Positions 1 to 6,096 of a DNA stretch of 6,096 nucleotides are shown here, one piece after another. This DNA comes from Gemmataceae bacterium (lineage in GTDB: Bacteria; Planctomycetota; Planctomycetia; Gemmatales; Gemmataceae). How positions within the stretch are numbered: the stretch's first letter is position 1; every line of letters starts with the position of its first letter. The translations under genes and the position numbers were made by a program. The notes beneath the pieces were generated by a model. The model did no database searches, was not told the origin of the DNA, and saw only the letters and a list, made by a program, of their open reading frames with translations. The stretch lies in NCBI GenBank assembly GCA_947474875.1, contig CANJKY010000256.1, forward strand, positions 1-6,096, read 5' to 3'.

Positions 1-491
1 ACAAGTTCCGCATCGACGTGGGCAGCCTGACCCTCGGGTTCTGCATGGTGTGGTCGTACGGCTCGTTCTGTCAGTTCATGGTCATCTGGGCGGGCAACCT
101 GCCGGAAGAGATCACCTACTACCTGAAGCGGGGCGGCGGCGAGGCCGACCACGCCTACAAGTACGGCTGGATCTGGCTGAGCTACTTCCTGATGGCGTTC
201 CACTGGCTGGTGCCGTTCATCGTCCTGCTGTTCCGCGAGGTGAAGACCAGCCCGCGAGCGATGAAGGTGGTGACCATCGGCCTGCTGACGGTGTGCGCCG
301 CCGACGTGTGCTGGTGGATCGTGCCGAGCGTGCCGCACGAGCACACCTGGATGCACCTGCCGATGGCCCTCGGGGCGATCCTCGGGCTGGGCGGGGTGTG
401 GGGGCTGGTGTTCTGCCGCGAACTGACCAAGCGGGCCATCCTGCCGACCAACCGCGAGGGGCGGTTCCTGGCGGCGTGGGGCCACCACTAA
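1..491 (+). CDS. actF: Alternative complex III membrane subunit ActF-like (C-terminal part; 5' end outside window)
   Basis: This is the end of a polytopic inner-membrane protein; 162 residues are visible, reading in frame from base 3 to the stop at 489-491. I assign it to the NrfD-like quinol-binding subunits of alternative complex III, which oxidise quinol and pass electrons to cytochrome c. The best visible signature is QFMVIWAGNLPEEITYYL (bases about 72-125), which matches the ActF-type pattern of a membrane helix ending in W-x-(G/A)-N-(L/I)-P-E-E. About four hydrophobic segments are visible: residues 9-29, 56-75, 84-104 and 115-135 of the fragment. A short basic tail follows (TKRAILPTNREGR). 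No heme or Fe-S motif is present, as expected for this subunit. The downstream sco and coxBAC genes support the call, since alternative complex III genes commonly sit next to a caa3-type oxidase. A GTG at base 18 is internal and not the true start. ActC is a less likely alternative. Confidence 0.82.
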   Translation, partial: KFRIDVGSLTLGFCMVWSYGSFCQFMVIWAGNLPEEITYYLKRGGGEADHAYKYGWIWLSYFLMAFHWLVPFIVLLFREVKTSPRAMKVVTIGLLTVCAADVCWWIVPSVPHEHTWMHLPMALGAILGLGGVWGLVFCRELTKRAILPTNREGRFLAAWGHH

Positions 492-501
492 CAGCGATCG
501 A

Positions 502-525
502 GCCGGCGGACAGCCGTCCGCCGGC
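502..525 (+). repeat. Perfect 10-bp inverted repeat in the spacer after actF
   Basis: Bases 502-511 (GCCGGCGGAC) are perfectly complementary to 516-525 (GTCCGCCGGC), with a 4-nt loop AGCC. The hairpin starts 10 nt after the actF stop. No T-run follows it; the next bases are GGTGTGAGCAACC. It therefore does not look like a classical intrinsic terminator. It could act as a transcript-stability or processing hairpin, or a weak attenuator. The structure is seen directly; the role is inference. Confidence 0.6.
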
Positions 526-543
526 GGTGTGAGCAACCAAGCC

Positions 544-547
544 GGAG
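544..547 (+). promoter_or_regulatory. Ribosome binding site of the 554-1327 gene
   Basis: GGAG lies 6 nt upstream of the ATG at 554. It supports that ATG as the start over the in-frame methionine codons further in. Confidence 0.65.
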
Positions 548-553
548 ACGGCC

Positions 554-1327
554 ATGAGTGATAAACCGCACGGCGGGCACGGCGGGCACGGGCACGACGA
601 CCCGATGACCAACCTGTGGATGGCCATGACCGGCGCGTCCATGGGGCACCACGAGGAGGTGCCGGGGGTCAGCCAGGAGGCCACCAGCGTCGGGCACGAG
701 CCGGACCGGTTCGACGCCCGCACCATCATCGGCGTGCCGATCGTCGTCGCCATCACCCTCGTCATCACCTACCTGATCGTGCAGGGGGCGTTCGCGTTCG
801 TGAACAGCAAGACGCCCGCCCAGCGGGACCTGCCCGAGTTCAACGAGCGGGCCGACCGCATCGGCACCACCGACGGCAAACCGCTGGTGACGAAGGACGG
901 CGAACGGCAATCGGCCGTGTCCGAGCCGAACCTGGAGTTCACCCGCCTGGTGGACCGCACCCGGAAGGACGGCAGCGGGAACGACGTGACCGACCCGCCG
1001 TTCCTGCGGTCGTTCCTGCCGACGCCGGCCGGCAACTCGCCGGAGATCTACCCGGAAGACCTGCGGGCGGACCGGTTCATCGACCCGACCACCCGGACCA
1101 AGGCCCTGGCCGCCGCGGGGTGGGTGGTGAAGGACAAGGTGGCGGCGATCCCGATCGACCAGGCCATCGAGCTGATGACCCACGACGACAAGTTCAAGCT
1201 GAAGACGAGCGCCAAGCCGGTGGCGGTGACGAACGGCACCCTCGGCAAAGCCCGGCTGTCCACCGGCGGCACCACCCCGCCCACGCCGGCGGCCGACGCG
1301 AAGAAGGACGACGGGCACAAGCACTAG
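554..1327 (+). CDS. Uncharacterised His-rich single-pass membrane protein of the respiratory operon
   Basis: This gene encodes 257 residues with no name that I can assign. The N-terminus is His/Gly-rich (HGGHGGHGHDD, residues 6-16) and is partly built from a 9-bp DNA tandem repeat at 569-586. HH occurs again at 32-33 and the protein ends in GHKH. One membrane helix is predicted at about 57-82, with no signal peptide. The N-terminus is probably cytoplasmic and the bulk periplasmic. No cysteine is present, so it is neither a cytochrome c nor an Fe-S protein. Residues 190-208 (WVVKDKVAAIPIDQAIELM) resemble a GWVD..G.(V/A).IPI..AMEL motif that I associate with small single-helix proteins next to alternative complex III, SCO and oxidase genes. 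That resemblance is from memory and unverified. This copy is longer than those, with a divergent middle. Its position suggests an accessory or assembly subunit; His clusters could bind metal, but that is speculation. Confidence 0.75.
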   Translation: MSDKPHGGHGGHGHDDPMTNLWMAMTGASMGHHEEVPGVSQEATSVGHEPDRFDARTIIGVPIVVAITLVITYLIVQGAFAFVNSKTPAQRDLPEFNERADRIGTTDGKPLVTKDGERQSAVSEPNLEFTRLVDRTRKDGSGNDVTDPPFLRSFLPTPAGNSPEIYPEDLRADRFIDPTTRTKALAAAGWVVKDKVAAIPIDQAIELMTHDDKFKLKTSAKPVAVTNGTLGKARLSTGGTTPPTPAADAKKDDGHKH

Positions 1328-1336
1328 GAGAGTGAT

Positions 1337-1355
1337 CCGCACACCTCGTGTGCGG
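1337..1355 (+). repeat. Perfect 8-bp inverted repeat in the spacer before sco
   Basis: CCGCACAC (1337-1344) pairs perfectly with GTGTGCGG (1348-1355) around a 3-nt loop CTC. Only TTA follows, so a strong intrinsic terminator is not supported. A second, weaker stem (CCGCCC 1372-1377 with GGGCGG 1383-1388) follows in the same spacer, just ahead of the sco ribosome binding site. The function is unknown; mRNA stability or partial attenuation are possibilities. Confidence 0.55.
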
Positions 1356-1401
1356 TTACCGTGAGTGGCGGCCGCCCGACGTGGGCGGGCTACACACAAC
1401 C

Positions 1402-1406
1402 GGAGG
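1402..1406 (+). promoter_or_regulatory. Ribosome binding site of sco
   Basis: GGAGG lies 8 nt before the ATG at 1415. It decides the start in favour of 1415 over the in-frame GTG at 1361, which overlaps the hairpin-bearing spacer and lacks a comparable site. Confidence 0.75.
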
Positions 1407-1414
1407 GCCGACCG

Positions 1415-2338
1415 ATGCCACGCACCCCGAACCCCTTCGCCCGGCTCGCGTCGGCCGTGGGGTTGGCGTGCGCCCTGGCGGCGGCCGCCCCCGCCCAGAA
1501 CGTCGGCTCCTACGGGATGGCCACCAAGCCGCCGCCGCCCTCGCCCGAGACGCTGGCCGAGTTGACGATCACCGAGGAGACGCAGAAGAAGGTGCAGGGC
1601 ACCACCCCGCCGCTCGACGGCACGTGGTACGACCACACCGGGGCGGCGGTGTCCCTCCGCGAGGTGATCGGCGGCAAGCCGACGGTGCTGGTGCCCGTGT
1701 ACATCCGCTGCCCGCGGTTGTGCGGGGAGACGATGGAGAACCTGCTCGCCTGCCTGCGGCAGATGCGGGAGCGGGACCGGGAGATGACCCCGGGCAAGGC
1801 GTTCAACCTGGTGTTCCTGAGTATCGACGACCACGAACACCCGAAGATCGCCGCCCCGCGGCGGGAGTTGTTCCACCGCGAGCTGGACGGCCGGGCGAAC
1901 GGCGAACAGGGGGTGTGGTTCCTGGTGGCCAACCCCGGCCAGTTCAGCGACCCGTCCGCCGCCGACCACACCATCCGCGAGGTGACCGACGCCATCGGCT
2001 ACCACTTCGTGAAGGCGGACAAGAAGGGGCGGGAGATCCAGCACCCGACGGCGGTGCTGGTGCTGACGCCCACCGGCCGGGTGAGCAGCTATAACACGGC
2101 GATTTCGTTCGACGCGGCGGAACTGACCGAGCAGGTGAAGACGGCCGCCGCCGGGAAGACCGGCAGCACCAGCCCGCTGGCGTCGCTCGCCTGCTTCCTG
2201 GGCTCCGATCCGACCGGCATGTACCGCACCGCCATGCGGATCCTGGGGTGGGCGTCGGTGCCGGCGGTGGCGGTGGTCGGGCTGGTGGTGTACCGCGGCT
2301 GGCGGCGGTCGAAGGCGGACGTGAAGTTGCAGGCGTAA
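1415..2338 (+). CDS. SCO1/SenC-family copper chaperone with C-terminal membrane anchor
   Basis: The product is 307 residues and probably delivers copper to, or keeps reduced, the CuA site of the oxidase encoded just downstream. A signal peptide (hydrophobic 11-25) has an APA|Q cleavage site after about residue 27. The thioredoxin-like fold follows, with the copper-binding CxxxC at Cys99 and Cys103 (YIRCPRLC). The expected distal His is His210 (IQHPTAVLVLTPTGRV). A second hydrophobic helix at about 275-293 ends in a basic tail (RGWRRSK), so the domain should be tethered on the periplasmic side by its C-terminus. Classical SCO1 has an N-terminal anchor; the signal-peptide plus C-terminal anchor form is one I associate with SCO proteins near alternative complex III. 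A Cys at 260 lies just before the anchor. An unverified alternative is a lipoprotein at Cys19, but the lipobox is poor. The start is chosen from the ribosome binding site at 1402-1406 and the signal peptide that begins there. Confidence 0.9.
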   Translation: MPRTPNPFARLASAVGLACALAAAAPAQNVGSYGMATKPPPPSPETLAELTITEETQKKVQGTTPPLDGTWYDHTGAAVSLREVIGGKPTVLVPVYIRCPRLCGETMENLLACLRQMRERDREMTPGKAFNLVFLSIDDHEHPKIAAPRRELFHRELDGRANGEQGVWFLVANPGQFSDPSAADHTIREVTDAIGYHFVKADKKGREIQHPTAVLVLTPTGRVSSYNTAISFDAAELTEQVKTAAAGKTGSTSPLASLACFLGSDPTGMYRTAMRILGWASVPAVAVVGLVVYRGWRRSKADVKLQA

Positions 2339-2340
2339 AT

Positions 2341-2367
2341 AGTGTTCCGCTCGCTCCGCGAGCGGTC
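2341..2367 (+). repeat. REP-like copy A
   Basis: Starts 3 nt after the sco stop codon. The internal stem is perfect: CCGCTCGC (2347-2354), loop TCC, GCGAGCGG (2358-2365). Confidence 0.8.
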
Positions 2368-2371
2368 GGAT

Positions 2372-2398
2372 GTGTTCTGCTCGCTCCGCGAGCGGGTC
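2372..2398 (+). repeat. REP-like copy B
   Basis: Direct repeat of copy A with C to T at the eighth element position (base 2378), which turns one C-G pair of the internal stem into a U-G wobble in RNA, and one extra G in the run 2394-2396. Its 5' edge creates a spurious ATG at 2370. Confidence 0.8.
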
Positions 2399-2404
2399 CG
2401 AGAA

Positions 2405-2431
2405 GACCGCTCGCGGAGCGAGCAGAACACT
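2405..2431 (-). repeat. REP-like copy C (inverted)
   Basis: The reverse complement matches copy A at 26 of 27 bases and shares the T variant of copy B. Bases 2405-2430 pair with copy B (2372-2398) to give a 26-bp stem with one bulged G and a 6-nt loop (CGAGAA, 2399-2404). Confidence 0.8.
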
Positions 2432-2448
2432 GGAATACGGCACCCTAC

Positions 2449-2452
2449 AGGG
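2449..2452 (+). promoter_or_regulatory. Probable weak ribosome binding site of coxB
   Basis: AGGG lies 7 nt before the ATG at 2460. It is weaker than the sites of the neighbouring genes and sits in a short ACCC/GGGT stem (2442-2445 with 2450-2453). It supports 2460 as the start, though the ATG at 2472 is also possible. Confidence 0.45.
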
Positions 2453-2459
2453 TCGTGAT

Positions 2460-3586
2460 ATGTTCGGCTTCATGGAAACGCCGCCGATTTACCCGGACCA
2501 GGCGTCCAAATTCGCGGTCGAGTACGACTACCTGTTCTGGTACATGTCCGCGGTGGTGGCGGTCGGCGGGGCGGCGGTGTACGCGCTGCTCATCTACTGC
2601 TGCTTCCGGTTCGCCAAGTCGCCCGCCAACACCCGCCCGCAGCGGATCCTCGGGTCGAACAAGCTGGAGATCATCTGGACGGTCATCCCGCTGCTGTTCT
2701 TCCTGTCCTTCTTCGTGTGGGGCGCGCGGGTGTGGGACACGGCCATCGGCATCCCGCCCGAGGCGGCCAGGCGGGAGTACTTCGTGGTCGGCAAGCAGTG
2801 GATGTGGAAGGTGCAGGACCCGGACGGGCTGCGGCAGATCAACGAGATCACCCTGGAGGCGGGGGTGCCGGTGAAGGTGACCGGAACCAGTGAGGACGTG
2901 ATCCACGACTTCGGCATCCCGGCGTTCCGCAGCAAGTTCGACGTGGTACCCGGCCGGTACACGGCCGCCTGGTACGAGCCGACCAGGCCGGGCACCTACC
3001 ACCTGTTCTGCGACCAGTACTGCGGCCAGGGGCACTCGCAGATGGTGGGCAAGGTGAACGTGCTGAGCGGGGCGGACTACCAGGAGTGGAAGAACGGCAC
3101 GTACCGCACCCCGTTCGTGAACGCCGCCGCCATGGCCGGGAAGGCGACGACCAAGGGGCCGCTGGACGGGTCGCCGGCGTGGCGGGGGCGGCTGCTGTTC
3201 CACAAGCTCCAGTGCAACGGGTGTCACTTCACCCAAAGCCCGGACGACCCCACCCCGCCGAAGGCGCCGTCCCTCGAGAACCTGTGGATGACCAAGCGGG
3301 AGCTGTCCGACGGGCGGACCGTCACCGCCAGCGACGAGTACCTCCGCACGGCCATCCGCAACCCGACCGAACACGTGCGGAGCGGGTGGAAGGCGATCAT
3401 GCCCGCGTTCCACACCGGGCTGGCGACCGAGTTGGATATCATCGACCTGACCGCGTACATCCGCTCGCTCAAGCCGGGCGACCTGCCGTACCGCAACGAG
3501 AAGTCACCCACCCCGATCGGCGGCGCGCCGAAGGCCTCCCAGGGGAACCCGAACCCGCCGGCCGGCCCGGATGGAGGGAAGAAGTA

Positions 3587-3587
<1 letters not shown>
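2460..3587 (+). CDS. coxB: Cytochrome c oxidase subunit II with fused cytochrome c domain (caa3-type)
   Basis: The product is 375 residues and is the electron-entry subunit of the terminal oxidase. Two membrane helices are at about 28-50 and 70-90. The CuA cupredoxin domain follows, with ligands His149 (DVIHDFGIP), Cys184, Cys188, His192 and Met195 (CDQYCGQGHSQM). Position 186 is Gln where Glu is common; that ligand acts through its backbone carbonyl, so function should be kept. Residues 240-337 form a class I cytochrome c: CNGCH at 252-256 covalently binds heme, and Met314 (AIMPAF) is the likely axial ligand. A Pro/Gly-rich tail (345-375) ends the protein. The fusion defines caa3-type oxidases and fits electrons coming from alternative complex III directly or through a small cytochrome. 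The stop overlaps the coxA start (TAATG). An ATG at 2370 would add 30 residues translated from repeat DNA and is rejected. Confidence 0.95.
3573..3577 (+). promoter_or_regulatory. Ribosome binding site of coxA, inside coxB
   Basis: GGAGG lies 9 nt before the coxA ATG at 3587. With the one-base stop/start overlap (TAATG) it indicates translational coupling of coxB and coxA. Confidence 0.75.
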
Positions 3588-5348
<1,761 letters not shown>

Positions 5349-5359
<11 letters not shown>

Positions 5360-6096
5360 CACCGCGACCGCACCGGGCACCGGCCTCGGCCCGGTCGCCC
5401 ACCACTTCAACAACCTGCCCCAGCAGCAGTCGGCCGTGCGGTTCGGCATGTGGCTGTTCCTGGTCACCGAGGTGCTGTTCTTCGGCGGCGCGCTGTGCGC
5501 GTACACCGTGTACCGCATCTGGTTCCCGAAGGACTTCGAGGCCGGCAGCGCCGCCCTGAACGTGGGCATCGCTAGCGTGAACACGTTCCTGCTGCTCGCC
5601 AGCAGCCTGACGATCACCCTGGCCATCCGGTCGGCGTTCGTGCAAGACCGCCGCGGGCTGATGCGGAACCTGGTGCTCACCACCGTCCTCGGCACGGCGT
5701 TCCTCGGGCTGAAGGCCCGCGAGTACTACCTGGATTACGAGGAGGGGCTGATCCCGAACAACTCGCGGCTGACCGCCGAGGCGGCGAAGGCGGTGGCGGA
5801 CGAGCGGGAGAAGTTGCTACAGCAGGCGGCCGGGCTGCCGGCCGGCAGCCCGGAGCGGGACGAGTTGGTCGGCCGAGCCGGGGCGGCGGTCATCCCGTTC
5901 AACGAGAACCTGAAGCTGGCCCTGCACCACTCGAAGGTGTACAAGGGCGAAGCCGGCAGGGACTACGAGCCGAGCCGGGTGCAGCTGTTCTTCATGTTCT
6001 ACTACAGCCTGACCGGGCTGCACGTGCTGCACATGGTGGTCGGCCTCGGCCTGCTGGTGTGGCAGATCGTGCTCACCCGCACCGGGTTCTTCGACT
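5349..6096 (+). CDS. coxC: Cytochrome c oxidase subunit III (3' end outside window)
   Basis: The frame stays open from GTG 5349 to the window edge, giving 249 residues. Subunit III is a non-catalytic membrane subunit that stabilises subunit I and supports sustained proton pumping. Family features are visible in order: a first helix with GMWLFLVTEVLFFGGALCAY (33-52), a second with NTFLLLASSLTITLAIRSA (78-96), a third with LGTAFLGLKAREYYLDY (114-130), and a fourth with LFFMFYYSLTGLHVLHMVVG (213-232) running on to about 241. Between the third and fourth helices, about 131-208 form a charged, partly Ala/Glu/Lys-rich stretch that is longer than the loop usual in bacterial subunit III. The start GTG gives an 11-base overlap with coxA and has a purine-rich site upstream, so coupling with coxA is likely. 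At least one further helix should lie beyond the window. Confidence 0.93.

Larger units (their letters stand above)
2341..2431. repeat. REP-like cluster: three copies of a palindromic 27-bp element between sco and coxB
   Basis: Two direct copies (2341-2367 and 2372-2398) and one inverted copy (2405-2431) fill nearly the whole 121-nt spacer. Each carries the palindromic core, in the first copy CCGCTCGCTCCGCGAGCGG. The inverted copy differs from the first by one base in 27. The second has a T at that same variable position and one extra G. This head-to-tail plus inverted arrangement is like bacterial REP/BIME elements. I recall this core as abundant in Gemmata-like planctomycete genomes, but copy number elsewhere cannot be seen here. 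No transposase is present in the window. Confidence 0.85.

Noticed and set aside
502..525. Intrinsic terminator after actF
   Set aside because: The stem is strong but no T-run follows, and the downstream gene begins 28 nt later on the same strand.
1337..1357. Intrinsic terminator after the unnamed gene
   Set aside because: Only two T residues follow the stem and the operon appears to continue into sco.
1361..1414. Upstream GTG start for sco adding 18 residues
   Set aside because: It would put a non-hydrophobic stretch before the signal peptide and ignores the strong GGAGG at 1402-1406 placed correctly for ATG 1415.
2341..2431. CRISPR array
   Set aside because: The units are palindromic, one is inverted, and the gaps are 4 and 6 nt, far too short for spacers.
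2442..2453. Small hairpin hiding the coxB ribosome binding site as a translational switch
   Set aside because: The stem is only 4 bp (ACCC with GGGT); this is easily expected by chance in such sequence.
2370..2459. Upstream ATG start for coxB adding 30 residues
   Set aside because: The ATG and the added codons lie largely in the REP-like repeat; the added peptide has no CoxB-like character and no ribosome binding site precedes it.
2326..2459. Separate promoter for coxB in the spacer
   Set aside because: No convincing paired -35 and -10 boxes with normal spacing are visible; the spacer is mostly the repeat cluster.
488..2473. Open minus-strand frame of 661 codons opposite the unnamed gene and sco
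   Set aside because: It is the antisense of well-supported genes in very high-GC DNA where stops are rare. The translation is Arg/His/Gly/Val-rich with no recognisable domain and it runs through the repeat cluster.

Overview
The window is about two-thirds G+C and tightly packed on the + strand. It looks like part of an aerobic respiratory operon from a high-GC planctomycete, most likely Gemmata-like. That lineage call rests on the gene order, the protein style and a palindromic repeat I recognise from such genomes. It is inference, because no rRNA or other marker gene is present.

Layout. (1) At 1-491 is the 3' end of a polytopic membrane subunit of alternative complex III (ActF-like), a quinol:cytochrome c oxidoreductase. 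(2) At 554-1327 is an unnamed single-pass membrane protein, His-rich and without cysteine, carrying a short conserved-looking motif seen in proteins near this type of oxidase. (3) At 1415-2338 is an SCO1/SenC-family copper chaperone with CxxxC and a C-terminal anchor. (4) At 2341-2431 are three copies of a REP-like palindromic element of 27 bp, two direct and one inverted. (5) At 2460-3587 is CoxB, with a CuA domain fused to cytochrome c. (6) At 3587-5359 is CoxA, an A2-type heme-copper oxidase subunit I with the YSHPAVY motif. (7) From 5349 to the window end is CoxC, incomplete at its C-terminus and carrying an unusual insertion.

How they work together. Alternative complex III oxidises quinol and passes electrons to cytochrome c. 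CoxB receives them through its own C-terminal heme c and CuA site, and CoxA reduces O2 at heme a3/CuB. SCO delivers copper to CuA. This is the familiar pairing of alternative complex III with a caa3-type oxidase. CoxB, CoxA and CoxC are translationally coupled by overlapping stop and start codons. The three upstream spacers are 62, 87 and 121 nt, and each contains a strong inverted repeat, so the first half of the operon is organised differently from the second.

The genes are mostly of recognisable families. The points that merit a second look are the REP-like cluster inside the operon, the uncharacterised membrane protein, and the roughly 70-residue insertion in CoxC. I see no RNA genes, CRISPR, transposase or minus-strand gene.
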